A stretch of DNA of 19,758 nucleotides. Origin: an uncultured Acidaminococcus sp. (GTDB lineage Bacteria; Bacillota_C; Negativicutes; Acidaminococcales; Acidaminococcaceae). Made by a program: the position numbers and the translations under genes. Of this stretch, positions 1-8,294 are shown piece by piece. The stretch is taken from the NCBI GenBank assembly GCA_900314165.1, contig OMUE01000171.1:1-19758 (forward strand), given 5' to 3'. Under the pieces are notes generated by a model. It had not been told where the DNA came from and did no database searches. It worked only from the letters and a program-made list of their open reading frames with translations. Positions within the stretch are counted from its first letter, which is position 1. Each line of letters opens with the position of its first letter.

Positions 1-1
1 C

Positions 2-523
2 GGTATCATCCGTATTGTGGAAGCAGAAGGATACCGGGATATGCCTGTGATTTGCGAAAACATGTATTCGGCCAGCTATCACTCTCATATTATTTTAAAC
101 GGGGACAATCATGACATCGGCAAGGGAACGCTGCTGATGAGGACTGTAGAGCCGCGATATTATGAGTCGGTTGGCGGAATTGGCCTTGATATGACGGAGG
201 ATGCCGTGCGTGCCAAATACGGCAGCCCTGACAGAATGGAACAGAAGAGAAGCAGTACGATATGGATCTACCAGAAATTGGGATTGGAACTGACCATGTG
301 TCAACAGCGGGTCTGGAATATCAAAATTTATCAGTACGGCGACCGACATTTTGACCGGACTGGATTTAACTGTGCAAATCTGCCCTATGAATTTCAGTCG
401 GCTTATGGCTTCCAGACAGCACCGAAGCCAGGGCAATTCGGAGCTTTTGGCATAGGCCACGGGGAATACCTGTGGTTCAATGATTATCCGAACAGCATAA
501 GTCTGAATACGGATTGGAATTAA
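2..523 (+). CDS. 3' part of an unrecognised protein, possible moron or flanking gene
   Basis: The reading frame is open to the left edge of the window, so the gene is 5'-truncated; an internal GTG at 17 is only a possible start. The visible part is about 173 residues and ends in NTDWN. A stretch near the middle (GIGLDMTEDAVRAKYGSPDR) loosely recalls small bacterial envelope proteins that begin a domain with GMTxxEVxxxxGxP, but I do not recognise a family. It is rich in Tyr, Trp and Asn and has no visible membrane segment. It sits where a portal gene would normally precede the prohead protease, is visibly A/T-richer than the head genes, and is followed by a terminator-like hairpin. Those traits fit a moron (an accessory cargo gene) or a chromosomal flank better than a structural phage gene. 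Function unknown. Confidence 0.6.
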   Translation, partial: GIIRIVEAEGYRDMPVICENMYSASYHSHIILNGDNHDIGKGTLLMRTVEPRYYESVGGIGLDMTEDAVRAKYGSPDRMEQKRSSTIWIYQKLGLELTMCQQRVWNIKIYQYGDRHFDRTGFNCANLPYEFQSAYGFQTAPKPGQFGAFGIGHGEYLWFNDYPNSISLNTDWN

Positions 524-539
524 GTATAATTTTTTAAAC

Positions 540-576
540 AGCACCTTAGCGGAGCAATCTGCCGGGTGCTTTTCTT
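540..576 (+). terminator. Rho-independent terminator candidate after the first gene
   Basis: AGCACC at 540-545 pairs with GGTGCT at 565-570, and an inner CGG/CCG (550-552 with 562-564) extends the stem. A TTTTCTT tract follows at 570-576. It lies 17 nt after the stop of the first gene and just before the protease ribosome binding site, so it would separate the two transcriptionally unless read through. Confidence 0.6.
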
Positions 577-597
577 ATGCCTGAAAGGAGGAAACCC

Positions 598-1320
598 ATG
601 AAACGTAAATTTTGGAACTGGGTGAAGAATGAAGGAGAAGAAACCCGCACCCTGTACCTTTCCGGAGAAATCTCCGATGAAACCTGGTTCGGGGACGAAG
701 TGACCCCGAAGCTTTTCAAGGACGAGCTGATGGCCGGCAGCGGAGACATTACCCTCTGGATTAATTCTCCCGGAGGCGATGTGTTTGCGGCGGCTCAGAT
801 CTACAACATGCTGATGGATTATCCGGGGCACGTAACCGTGAAGATCGATGGCCTGGCTGCCTCTGCCGCCAGCGTCATTGCCATGGCCGGCAGCCAGGTG
901 GAAATGTCCCCGGTGGCCATGATGATGATCCACAATCCCATTACGGTGGCCATTGGGGACAGTCAGGAGATGCAAAAGGCCATCGATATGCTGGCCGAAG
1001 TCAAAGAAAGCATCGTAAACGCCTATGAAATCAAGACGGGCCTGTCCCGGAACAAGATTTCCAGGCTGATGGATGCAGAGACTTGGTTCAACGCCAAGAA
1101 GGCCGTGGAGCTAGGCTTTGCAGATGCCATTCTTTATACCGAAGAGAATAAAGAAGGAGATCCGGACGTAGATGCCATGCTGTTTAGTCGGGCAGCCGTT
1201 ACTAATTCTCTTTTGACTAAACTGTCCATCACTAAAAATAAAAAGGAACCGAAAGAACCTGTACCCAACAAGGTCCCCGCGGACAAACTCATGAAGCGGC
1301 TGGGCCTTCTTGTGCATTAA
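598..1320 (+). CDS. Prohead (head maturation) protease, ClpP-type
   Basis: This 240-residue protein is a ClpP/S14-fold serine protease of the type that trims capsid precursors in HK97-like phages. The ClpP signatures are readable: oxyanion-side NSPGGD near residues 56-61, the nucleophile Ser89 in GLAASAAS, the general base His112 in MMIHNP, and a likely catalytic Asp159 just before ETWF. An AVELGFADAIL segment near 169-179 matches the ClpP helix. The ATG at 598 is preferred over the upstream ATG at 577 because AAAGGAGG (584-591) is ideally spaced for it and the upstream start overlaps this site. The gene directly precedes the major capsid gene, its expected substrate. It probably acts inside the procapsid and removes the capsid delta domain. 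Confidence 0.93.
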   Translation: MKRKFWNWVKNEGEETRTLYLSGEISDETWFGDEVTPKLFKDELMAGSGDITLWINSPGGDVFAAAQIYNMLMDYPGHVTVKIDGLAASAASVIAMAGSQVEMSPVAMMMIHNPITVAIGDSQEMQKAIDMLAEVKESIVNAYEIKTGLSRNKISRLMDAETWFNAKKAVELGFADAILYTEENKEGDPDVDAMLFSRAAVTNSLLTKLSITKNKKEPKEPVPNKVPADKLMKRLGLLVH

Positions 1321-1332
1321 GGAGGAATATCC

Positions 1333-2529
1333 ATGAATCAGATCCTGAAACTGAGAGAAGAACGCGCCAACACCTGGGAAATGGCCAAAGCTTTCCTGGA
1401 ATCCCACCGGGATAAGGACGGCATGGTCTCTGCAGAAGACAGCGCCGTCTATGACCGGATGGAAGAAAAAGTGGTGGCCCTGGGCAAAGAAATCGAACGG
1501 CTGGAGCGCCAGCGGAACATCGATGATGAACTGAATAAGACCATCGATACGGCCCTGAAGGGGAATCCCGGTGCTGGCAACCTGAAGCCGGACACCAAAG
1601 TTGGCCGGGCCAGCGATGCCTACACCAAAGCCTTCTGGCAGGCATTCCGGGGGAAAGGGAACATCCAGGAAGTGAAGGATACCTTGACCATCGGCTCCGA
1701 TCCGGAAGGGGGCTACCTGGTCCCGGACGAATACGAACACACCCTGGTGGCAGCCCTTCAGGAAGAAAACTTCTTCCGGGGCCTGGCCCATACCATCCGG
1801 ACTTCTTCCGGGGACCACACCATCCCTGTTGTAGCCAGCCACGGGGAAGCGGCCTGGATGGAAGAAGGCAGCGCTTACCCGGAAAGTGATGACACCTTCA
1901 GCCAGGTGAACCTGGGGGCTCACAAACTGGGGACTGCCATCCGGGTCTCCGAAGAGCTGATGAACGACAGCGTATTCGACCTGGAAAGCTACATCACTCA
2001 GGAATTTGCAAGACGAATCGGCACCAAGGAAGAAGAAGCCTTCCTGGTCGGTGACGGAAACCATAAGCCTCTGGGTGTGTTCCAGGGAGCGGAAGTGGGG
2101 GTGACGGCAGCCAAGACCGCCATCACTTTCGACGACATGATGGATTTGTACCACAGCCTTCGGACCCCTTACCGCAGAAACGCTTCCTGGATCCTGAACG
2201 ATTCCACGGTGAAGGCTATCCGGAAACTGAAGGACAACAACGGCAACTACATCTGGCAGCCCTCTGTCCAGGTGGGCCAGCCGGACCGGATCCTCAGCCT
2301 GCCTTATCGCACGTCCAGCTTCGTGCCGGAACTGGCTGCGGGGAACAAGGTCATTGCCCTGGGGGACTACTCCTACTACTGGATTGCCGACCGTCAGGGC
2401 CGGAAGTTCAAGCGCCTCAGCGAGCTCTATGCGGCCAACGGACAGATCGGGTTCCTGGCCAGCGAACGGGTGGACGGCCGGCTGATCCTGCCGGAAACCG
2501 TGAAGGTGCTGGCAATCCAGGCCGGCTGA
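1333..2529 (+). CDS. HK97-fold major capsid protein
   Basis: This 398-residue protein builds the icosahedral head. Residues 1 to about 110 are charged and helical (rich in E, K, R and L), matching the scaffolding delta domain that the upstream protease removes. The mature HK97 domain follows from GGYLVP at 126-131, with family-typical stretches such as the AWMEEGSAYPESD region, LGTAIRVSEELMNDS, EEEAFLVGDG and KPLGVFQ. Length and order of features match phage_cap/HK97 family capsids. AAGGAGG at 1319-1325 sits just upstream of the ATG, and the 12-nt gap to the protease gene implies co-transcription. No separate decoration protein gene is apparent next to it. Confidence 0.96.
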   Translation: MNQILKLREERANTWEMAKAFLESHRDKDGMVSAEDSAVYDRMEEKVVALGKEIERLERQRNIDDELNKTIDTALKGNPGAGNLKPDTKVGRASDAYTKAFWQAFRGKGNIQEVKDTLTIGSDPEGGYLVPDEYEHTLVAALQEENFFRGLAHTIRTSSGDHTIPVVASHGEAAWMEEGSAYPESDDTFSQVNLGAHKLGTAIRVSEELMNDSVFDLESYITQEFARRIGTKEEEAFLVGDGNHKPLGVFQGAEVGVTAAKTAITFDDMMDLYHSLRTPYRRNASWILNDSTVKAIRKLKDNNGNYIWQPSVQVGQPDRILSLPYRTSSFVPELAAGNKVIALGDYSYYWIADRQGRKFKRLSELYAANGQIGFLASERVDGRLILPETVKVLAIQAG

Positions 2530-2553
2530 TGATTTTCCGGGGAGGTGATGAGA

Positions 2554-2832
2554 ATGGCAGTGACGGGACTCATAAGCCTTGACGAGGCGAAAGCCTACCT
2601 TCGGGTAGATGGAAACGAGGAGGACGACCTCATTACCAGACTCATCGCTTCCGCCGAAAGGCTCTGTCTGGATACTATCCGAAAGGAAGAACCGGAAGAA
2701 ACGGCAACTTTCAAAATGGCCGTCCTTTTCGCGGTAGCCTATCTCTACGAGCACAGGGAGGATGCGGATTACCATAATCTGCTTCTCACCCTGCGCTCTC
2801 TTTTGTTTGGGGAAAGAAGGGACGCGTTCTAA
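2554..2832 (+). CDS. Head-tail connector protein, gp6-like
   Basis: This 92-residue, mainly helical protein starts MAVTGLISLDEAKAYLRVD, a signature of the HK97 gp6/SPP1 gp15-type connector (the DNA-packaging adaptor ring below the portal). The following DDLITRLIASAERL helix and a helical C-terminus with YLYEHRED fit the family. The start at 2554 is chosen because GGAGG at 2541-2545 gives an 8-nt spacer; the in-frame GTG at 2545 and ATG at 2548 lie on or too near this site. The position straight after the capsid gene is canonical, and the stop overlaps the next start (TAATG). Confidence 0.88.
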   Translation: MAVTGLISLDEAKAYLRVDGNEEDDLITRLIASAERLCLDTIRKEEPEETATFKMAVLFAVAYLYEHREDADYHNLLLTLRSLLFGERRDAF

Positions 2833-3152
2833 TGAAAATTGGAAAGATGGACAAACGGATCACGCTCCTTCGGCCCAAACCCACAGAAGACGGCTACGGA
2901 GGCTTCCATACAGACTATGAAGAGATGGGACGGATCTGGGCCCAGGTACTCCAGACCAATTACTCCGAGCAGGAAGCCCAGGGGACTCCCATGAACCGGG
3001 AGCAGCTGCGGCTGAAGATCCGGCCCCGCAAGGATTTGAAACGGGGATGGAGACTGAGGCTCGCTGGAGAACTGTACGAAATCGAGACCGTGGACAACAC
3101 CTACCGGGACAGCACCACCCTGATCGTCCATCGGTATGAACAGGGGGTGTAA
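2832..3152 (+). CDS. Head closure / head-tail adaptor protein, SPP1 gp16-like
   Basis: This 106-residue beta-rich protein opens IGKMDKRITLLRPKPTEDGYGG. That wording (the protein helps 'rigid' N-terminal beta strands start MDKRITL...) is characteristic of the phage head-tail joining family (SPP1 gp16, HK97 gp9-like). WAQVLQTNYSEQ and the final DSTTLIVHRYE strand also fit. It closes the filled head and docks the tail. The ATG overlaps the preceding stop by one base, so translation is probably coupled to the connector gene. Length is normal for the family. Confidence 0.88.
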   Translation: MKIGKMDKRITLLRPKPTEDGYGGFHTDYEEMGRIWAQVLQTNYSEQEAQGTPMNREQLRLKIRPRKDLKRGWRLRLAGELYEIETVDNTYRDSTTLIVHRYEQGV

Positions 3153-3154
3153 GT

Positions 3155-3598
3155 ATGGCTGTTTTTACGGTGAAAGTGCCGGAAGGCGAACTGAGCAAGG
3201 CCATTCGGCAGATTTCTGCCTGGGATGGGAAGACCCGTCTCCGGGTGGAAGCGGCCCTCAAAAGAGGGACCAATGCTGTCTACCGGGAGGCCCGGCAGCG
3301 GGTTCCGGTGCGGACGGGGAAACTGAAGAAATCCATCAAACAGCGGTTTTCCACCGTGAAGCTGGAAGGACAGGTCTTCAGCAATCTGCCCTATGCCCAT
3401 CTGGTGGAATTCGGCAGCCGGGCCCATACGGTAAAGCCCAGGAAGAAAAAGGCTCTCCGGTTTTTCCGGGGCGGCCCTGTCTTTACGAAACGGGCCCGGA
3501 TCCCGGCCCAGTCCGGGAAGCCCTTCTTCAAACCGGCTTATGACTATGTGGAACCTCAGCTGATCCAGGAAGTGAAGAAAGCGATCCGTGAACCATGA
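3155..3598 (+). CDS. HK97 gp10-like tail completion / minor structural protein
   Basis: This 147-residue basic protein has the HK97-gp10 hallmarks: VPVRTGKLKKSI in the middle, then YAHLVEFGSRAHTVKPRKKK, then a C-terminal GKPFFKPAYD. In this family the RTGxLxxSI and VEFGS elements are diagnostic. These proteins act at the head-tail junction or in tail completion. A GGGGGTG ribosome site precedes the ATG, only 2 nt separate it from the previous stop, and its own stop overlaps the next start (ATGA at 3595-3598). Confidence 0.88.
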   Translation: MAVFTVKVPEGELSKAIRQISAWDGKTRLRVEAALKRGTNAVYREARQRVPVRTGKLKKSIKQRFSTVKLEGQVFSNLPYAHLVEFGSRAHTVKPRKKKALRFFRGGPVFTKRARIPAQSGKPFFKPAYDYVEPQLIQEVKKAIREP

Positions 3599-3999
3599 AG
3601 AGATTACCCAACAATGCCATCCATAAGGCCCTGGTGGCCTTTTTGAGAGAACACACAGGTTTGGCGGTTTATGACTACGTGCCCCAGGAAGCGGTGCTGC
3701 CGTTTATTACCCTGGGGACCATGACTGTCCAGGACAAATCCACAAAAACCGAGGACATGACCCACCTGTCGGCCCACATCCACATTTACAGCAGCTACAA
3801 GGGCCGGTACGAGATCAATTCTCTGGCGGAGAAGATCATCAACCTGTTCGGTGCAGAACAACTGGACCTTACGGGAGATGAGTTCTATGTGTCTGCCCAG
3901 GGAGTGGATTTCTACGAAACCTACCCGGAAGATGAGACCGGGTACAGCGGGGTGATCACCCTGGAAGTCCTCATCCAGAACATCCATAAGGAGGAGTAA
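3595..3999 (+). CDS. Tail terminator / completion protein, DUF3168-like
   Basis: This 134-residue protein matches the DUF3168 layout (phage tail completion, related to SPP1 gp17 and lambda gpU). An N-terminal helix, NAIHKALVAFLREH, is followed by a VYDYVPQEAVLPFITLG segment, a beta region with HLSAHIHIYSS, a helix with INSLAEKIINLF, and a final VITLEVLIQ strand. The family caps the tail tube end that joins the head. The position immediately before the major tail gene is the expected one. It starts within the stop codon of the previous gene. Confidence 0.85.
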   Translation: MKRLPNNAIHKALVAFLREHTGLAVYDYVPQEAVLPFITLGTMTVQDKSTKTEDMTHLSAHIHIYSSYKGRYEINSLAEKIINLFGAEQLDLTGDEFYVSAQGVDFYETYPEDETGYSGVITLEVLIQNIHKEE

Positions 4000-4000
4000 T

Positions 4001-4486
4001 ATGGCAACCACCACTTTTCCCAGCCGGAGCGAAGCCTCCAACACGGCCACTGCCGGCAAGGACTATCTGATTTATTTGAATGCGGGAGAATCCGACACCA
4101 ACCCCACCTGGCTGCTACTCGGGGGCCAGCGGAGCGGTGACCTGACGAGACAGGCGGATGAAATCGACGCCAGCAGCAAAACGTCCAGCGGATGGAAATC
4201 CACCATTCCAGGTTTGCGGAACTGGTCCCTGGACCTGGAAAGTGTATACCTGGCGGGAGACAAGGGAGCCCGATTCCTGGAAGCCTCTTTCCTTGCAGGA
4301 AAGCAGGTCCACATTAAATTTGAGTACCCGGACAAGAGTTATGTGACCGGCTGGGGCTCTGTGACGGAATGCAGCCTGTCCACCCCTCATGATGACGTGG
4401 CCACCCTGTCCGGGACCATTTCCGGGGACGGACCTTTGAGCGAATTAAAGAGTGCGGACGGAACGGCTGTACCCACCGGTAAATAG
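4001..4486 (+). CDS. Major tail (tube) protein, TP901-1-type
   Basis: This 161-residue protein reads as the TP901-1/phi13 major tail protein family, which polymerises into the tail tube around the tape measure. Supporting features are AGKDYLIYLNAG near the start, the ADEIDASSKTSSGWKSTIPG region (family-typical 'DxSsktsgGwke...G' element), a WSLDLESVY strand and a SGTISGDGPL C-terminal strand. AAGGAGG at 3988-3994 precedes the ATG. It lies between the tail terminator and the tail assembly chaperone, the standard order. Confidence 0.92.
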   Translation: MATTTFPSRSEASNTATAGKDYLIYLNAGESDTNPTWLLLGGQRSGDLTRQADEIDASSKTSSGWKSTIPGLRNWSLDLESVYLAGDKGARFLEASFLAGKQVHIKFEYPDKSYVTGWGSVTECSLSTPHDDVATLSGTISGDGPLSELKSADGTAVPTGK

Positions 4487-4501
4487 GAGGAATAGAAACA
4501 C

Positions 4502-4867
4502 ATGAAGAAAATCGACTTTGAAATCTTTGGTCCCGGCCAGTACCTGTATTTCGATATCGGCCGGCTGATCCAGGTGGAGAACATCACGGGGAAAAGTGCC
4601 GGGGACATTATCCGGAACCAGGAACTGAACCTAGGGATCCTGACCGCGCTGCTGTCCATCGGGCTTCGGCAGCACGGCATCAAGAACCCGCAATGGTATG
4701 CCAATAAGATGCAGGAGCTGATTGATCAGGGGCATGAGATGGAAGAATTCGTCCAGCCGGTAGTGAAGGCCATTGCCGGGTCCGGGATCCTGGGGAAAGA
4801 AGTATATTACGCCATCTTTCCAGAGGAAGAGCCGACCGGAAAAACTAAAACGAAGCCAAAAAACTGA
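4502..4867 (+). CDS. Tail assembly chaperone, short (G-like) product
   Basis: This 121-residue protein is the unshifted product of the two-protein tail chaperone locus (analogous to lambda gpG). It begins MKKIDFEIFGPGQYLYFDIGRLIQVE and is mostly helical afterwards, with no membrane segment. Identification rests on position (between major tail protein and tape measure), length, and the -1 slippery site A_AAA_AAC that ends exactly at the codon before its TGA. In this family the short product binds the tape measure and the longer frameshift product recruits tail tube subunits. TAGGAGG at 4484-4490 is the ribosome site, with a slightly long spacer. Confidence 0.9.
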   Translation: MKKIDFEIFGPGQYLYFDIGRLIQVENITGKSAGDIIRNQELNLGILTALLSIGLRQHGIKNPQWYANKMQELIDQGHEMEEFVQPVVKAIAGSGILGKEVYYAIFPEEEPTGKTKTKPKN

Positions 4868-4893
4868 GGGCGGGACAGGAAGAAGTCCCGTCT
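4858..4893 (+). promoter_or_regulatory. Programmed -1 ribosomal frameshift signal (slippery site plus hairpin)
   Basis: The heptamer A_AAA_AAC occupies 4858-4864 in the correct register for the 4502 frame (CCA AAA AAC TGA). A hairpin follows: CGGGAC at 4871-4876 pairs with GTCCCG at 4885-4890 around an 8-nt loop. Three more pairs (4868-4870 with 4891-4893, including G-U pairs) extend it. The core stem begins 6 nt after the slippery site, the usual distance for a stimulator. The -1 frame is open from 4864 to a stop at 5214. Confidence 0.92.
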
Positions 4894-5214
4894 TTCAACG
4901 ACTGGTTAGGGTGGGCGGAAGAAGTGGCCTATGGGCTCCTGCATCTTCTGCCTGCCCAGTTTTATGCCCTGACGCCACTGGAACTGGACCGGATGGCGGA
5001 GTGCCGGGCCAAAGCAGAACAACGAAAGAAATGGGAGACCGCCTACTGGGTGGCCTGCCTCATGAGCGTCCACACCCGGAAACCGGTACGGACGGAAAAG
5101 CTCATGAAACCCTTCCTGCCTAAGAAAACAGGCAGTGAAATCGCGGCAGAACGGGATGCCTTCTTCGAGGAATTCAGACGGAAAGGAGCTGACGGACATG
5201 GCAACCATCGCTGA
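4864..5214 (+). CDS. Frameshift extension of the tail assembly chaperone (T-like part)
   Basis: This frame has no well-placed start with a ribosome site and is most sensibly read after a -1 slip, giving a fusion of about 237 residues (121 plus 116). The extension reads LRAGQEEVPSFNDWLGWAEE and continues through GLLHLLPAQFYALTPLELDRM, then a charged helix and a C-terminal EFRRKGADGHGNHR tail. The AYGLLHLLPAQFYALTPLEL part resembles the helical region in many Bacillota tail chaperone extensions. It is the gpGT-equivalent in role: it bridges tape measure and major tail protein during assembly and is absent from mature virions in lambda. Its end overlaps the tape measure start by 17 nt. Confidence 0.87.
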   Translation: MRAGQEEVPSFNDWLGWAEEVAYGLLHLLPAQFYALTPLELDRMAECRAKAEQRKKWETAYWVACLMSVHTRKPVRTEKLMKPFLPKKTGSEIAAERDAFFEEFRRKGADGHGNHR

Positions 5215-8200
5215 CCTTCTGGTCAAGATCGGGGCGGATACCTCCGATCTCCGGAAAGAACTCAATGCAACCAAACGTCAGATCAAGACCGCCTTTGGGA
5301 GCGATGCCCTTGACCTTTCTAATAAGTCCCTGGCAGTTCTGGGAGGCATCGGAGCCGGGCTGGCTGCCCTGGGGGTGGCGTCTGTGAAAGCCGGGGCCAG
5401 TCTCCAGAGCACCAAGACAGCTTTCACCAATATGCTGGGCAGTGCAGAAAAAGCACAGGACTTCCTGGGGAAGATGCAGGATTTTGCGGCCAAGACCCCC
5501 TTTGAATTCAGCCAGGTGTCCCAGGCGGCCCAGAAATTCATTGCCTTCGGGTTTTCTGCGGAGCAGGTGATACCGACCCTTACGGCAGTTGGGGATGCGG
5601 CGGCTGGAGTAGGCCTTGGAGCAGAAGGCATCAACCGGATCACCCTGGCTCTGGGGCAGATGGCGGCCAAGTCCAAGGTCCAGGCCGGTGAAATGATGCA
5701 GCTGACGGAAACGGGGATCCCGGCATGGAAAATGCTGGCGGACCAGATCGGGGTTTCCGTACCGGAAGCCATGGACAGGGTGTCCAAAGGGACCATTGAT
5801 GCGGCAACCGGGATCACGGCCCTGGTCAGCGGCATGGAGCAGAGTTTCGGGGGCATGATGGACCAGCAGAGTGAGACCATCAGCGGCACCTGGTCCACCC
5901 TTATGGACGGGCTGGAACAGTCTGCGGCCCAGGTGGGACTCCAGATTGCAGAAGCCCTGAACCTGACGGGGATCTTCCAGTCCCTGGGGGATATGCTTAC
6001 AAACTTTGCGGCAACGGTCCAGTCTTCCGGATTAACGGAAGCCTTGCTCACCGCTATTCCTCCGGAATTTCAGGCAGGGATACTCTTGATCGTTTCTACC
6101 TTGACCGGCCTTGCTATTCCGGCCATCGGTCTTTTTGTGACGAAGGTGACTTTGATGGCGGCACCGTTTCTAGCAGCGGTTACGGCAGCAGCTCCCTTTA
6201 TCGCGGTAGCGGCAGCAGTGGCCACCGCCCTTTATGCCATTGTGAAAAGCGGAATGACCGTAGAAGATGTGCTGGGGGCCATGGGCATCAAGATGGAAAC
6301 GGTCAGTCGCACAGTAGATTCTCTCAAAGAGATGATGAGCGCGGCAGCCCAGGCTATCATCACTAATCTCCAGGCTCTGGAACCTGTGTTCACCCTGGTG
6401 GCTGCGGTGATGGGTGCTGCCTTTCTTGCGGCCCTGCAGGTGATCGGCGGCGTGGTCAACGGGGTGCTGAATTTCATCAGCGTCCTCAGTGAATGCGTCA
6501 CCTGGATCCTAAATGCCTTCACTTATCTGGTGGAAGGTATTGGGGCCTGCATTGATGAAGTGGGAAGCATCCTGTCGGATATGGCAGGCAGCATCCTTCC
6601 CTCCTGGGCGTTCAGCGGCCTTTCCACCATTGCCAATTTCGTCAGCGAAGCCATCAGCTGGCTTTCCAGCCTGATCCAGAAGATCCTGGAAACCAACAAT
6701 GCCCTGGGATCCATGGGCGGGGAAAGCAGCGGCGGCTCTGGTGGCGGCAGTGCTCCTGCCAAAAGGGAATTCAAGCTGCCGGACTTCAGCAACCTTCGGG
6801 GCGGGGGAACGGATATTCCGGCCCCTGCTGGAGGAGGCGGTGGTGGTGGTTCCGGTAGCGGCGGCGGACGGGGCGGCAGTTCCGGTGGAAGGGACCAGCT
6901 GGCCAGTGCTGCGGCCCAGACCAGCAAGAGCATCGAGGAAGAGTGGTTCCGGACCTTCCAGACCAAGAGTGCCTTGGTAGACCGGTGGTATAAGGAAGAA
7001 ACGGATGAACTGGAAAAGTCCAAATCCGCCAACGAAAACTACGAACGGGATAAGACCCGTCTGGCAGAACTGTATGCCCAGAAGAGGCTGGATGCTCTTT
7101 CGGAAGAACAGGCTAAAGCCCGGGAGCTGATGAACAAGGCTCGGGACCTGTCCTTTGATGCGGTGACGGCCAAACTCACCTTGTATGGTTCCAAGCAGGA
7201 ACAGGAAGTCATGAAAATGCAGTCCGACATGGAAAAGGCGGTGGCGTCCATCGACGACAAGTACGCCAAACTCTCTCAGGACTTTATTTCTTTGACGGCC
7301 AGCGAAAAGGCTGTGTTCCTCAACGCCCTGAAGGAAAAGGGCATCGCCTACGAACAGGCCAGTGCCAATGAAATCGCCTTTGACAAGCAGGCCAATCTGG
7401 AAAAGGCAGCAGCCTACAAAAGCTACATGGACGAACGAAATGCCTACTTTGCCCAGGGAAAAGATATCCAGGCAGCCATTGATGAAGCCTACAACCAGAA
7501 CTCCCTGGCCATGCTGCAGGAGAACCTGACGGCAGAAATGGCTCTTCGGCAGAGCAACATCGACGCGGAAAAATCCCTGATGGACACCTACCAGGAAGCC
7601 TATATGAATGCCCACATGGGGACCCTGGAACTGATCGCCGACATGGCTTCCACCACTCTGAGCGGGCTGGAGACGGCCTTCACAGATATCCTAACCGGGG
7701 CGAAGAATGCCAAAGACGCTTTCCTGGATCTGGGAAAAGCCATGCTGAAAACTATTGCCAGCTATTTCTCCCAGATGCTGTCCGGAATGCTGGTGACGGC
7801 CCTCTTTGGGGATAAGCTCAATGCGGCCAGTGCAGCCAAAACAGCAGCTCAGGGGACAGCGGCTGCCGGGGCTCTGGCTCCTGCGGCCTGGCTGAAACTG
7901 GTCATCGACCCCTCTGCCGGGCCGGTGGCTACGGGTCTTCTGACCGGAGGAACTTCTGCGGCAGTAGGCATCGGCATGGCAGCGGCTGCGTCCAACACGG
8001 CTGCCGGAGCGGCCCAGGGTGCTGGGAAAACACCTAAGTACGCCAAAGGCGGGTATTTCACAAGACCCCTGGTTGGGGTTCTGGGGGATGCCGGGGACGA
8101 AGTGGCCCTGCCCCTGAACCGGGCCGTGTTCGACAGCATTGCGGAAGGGATCGTGAATTCCAGTGAATCCACGGACAACCGGGAAGTGGCCACCACCTTC

Positions 8201-8293
8201 AACAACTACGGGGACATCAACAACGCCGCAGATCTGGATGATCTGATGGATGGCTTCACCGATGCTGTGCTGGCGGGACTGCGAGGTGCATAA
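5198..8293 (+). CDS. Tail tape measure protein
   Basis: This 1031-residue protein sets tail length and probably aids DNA entry. The start at 5198 follows GGAAAGGAGCT (5180-5190). The N-terminus, MATIADLLVKIGADTSDLRKEL, and the following ASLQSTKTAFTNMLGS and AKTPFEFSQV region (about 60-225) match the TIGR02675 tape measure domain. Hydrophobic stretches lie near residues 287-349 and 397-430, and a Gly/Ser-rich hinge near 506-565. A long charged coiled-coil spans roughly 570-790. A lambda gpH-like C-terminal segment (FTDILTGAKNAKDAFLDLGK) follows near 815-835. The end carries the common AKGGYFTRPLVGVLGDAGDE element. No lytic domain is visible. By the usual 1.5 Angstrom per residue rule, a tail of roughly 150 nm is inferred. 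Confidence 0.95.
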   Translation: MATIADLLVKIGADTSDLRKELNATKRQIKTAFGSDALDLSNKSLAVLGGIGAGLAALGVASVKAGASLQSTKTAFTNMLGSAEKAQDFLGKMQDFAAKTPFEFSQVSQAAQKFIAFGFSAEQVIPTLTAVGDAAAGVGLGAEGINRITLALGQMAAKSKVQAGEMMQLTETGIPAWKMLADQIGVSVPEAMDRVSKGTIDAATGITALVSGMEQSFGGMMDQQSETISGTWSTLMDGLEQSAAQVGLQIAEALNLTGIFQSLGDMLTNFAATVQSSGLTEALLTAIPPEFQAGILLIVSTLTGLAIPAIGLFVTKVTLMAAPFLAAVTAAAPFIAVAAAVATALYAIVKSGMTVEDVLGAMGIKMETVSRTVDSLKEMMSAAAQAIITNLQALEPVFTLVAAVMGAAFLAALQVIGGVVNGVLNFISVLSECVTWILNAFTYLVEGIGACIDEVGSILSDMAGSILPSWAFSGLSTIANFVSEAISWLSSLIQKILETNNALGSMGGESSGGSGGGSAPAKREFKLPDFSNLRGGGTDIPAPAGGGGGGGSGSGGGRGGSSGGRDQLASAAAQTSKSIEEEWFRTFQTKSALVDRWYKEETDELEKSKSANENYERDKTRLAELYAQKRLDALSEEQAKARELMNKARDLSFDAVTAKLTLYGSKQEQEVMKMQSDMEKAVASIDDKYAKLSQDFISLTASEKAVFLNALKEKGIAYEQASANEIAFDKQANLEKAAAYKSYMDERNAYFAQGKDIQAAIDEAYNQNSLAMLQENLTAEMALRQSNIDAEKSLMDTYQEAYMNAHMGTLELIADMASTTLSGLETAFTDILTGAKNAKDAFLDLGKAMLKTIASYFSQMLSGMLVTALFGDKLNAASAAKTAAQGTAAAGALAPAAWLKLVIDPSAGPVATGLLTGGTSAAVGIGMAAAASNTAAGAAQGAGKTPKYAKGGYFTRPLVGVLGDAGDEVALPLNRAVFDSIAEGIVNSSESTDNREVATTFNNYGDINNAADLDDLMDGFTDAVLAGLRGA

Positions 8294-8294
8294 C

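Noticed and set aside
525..530. TATAAT box as a promoter for the head operon
   Set aside because: The -10 match is perfect but no convincing -35 lies about 17 nt upstream, and a terminator-like hairpin follows directly; not enough to call.
577..597. Upstream ATG at 577 as the protease start
   Set aside because: It overlaps the terminator T tract and the AAAGGAGG site that serves the ATG at 598.
1111..2775. Long open frame on the minus strand (about 550 codons) across the capsid gene
   Set aside because: It is the antisense shadow of the well-identified protease and capsid genes, with low-complexity, family-less translation and no ribosome site; GC-rich codon bias keeps the opposite strand open.
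5135..5197. Upstream start for the tape measure protein
   Set aside because: Lies inside the chaperone extension; GGAAAGGAGCT is correctly placed only for the ATG at 5198, which gives a family-typical N-terminus.
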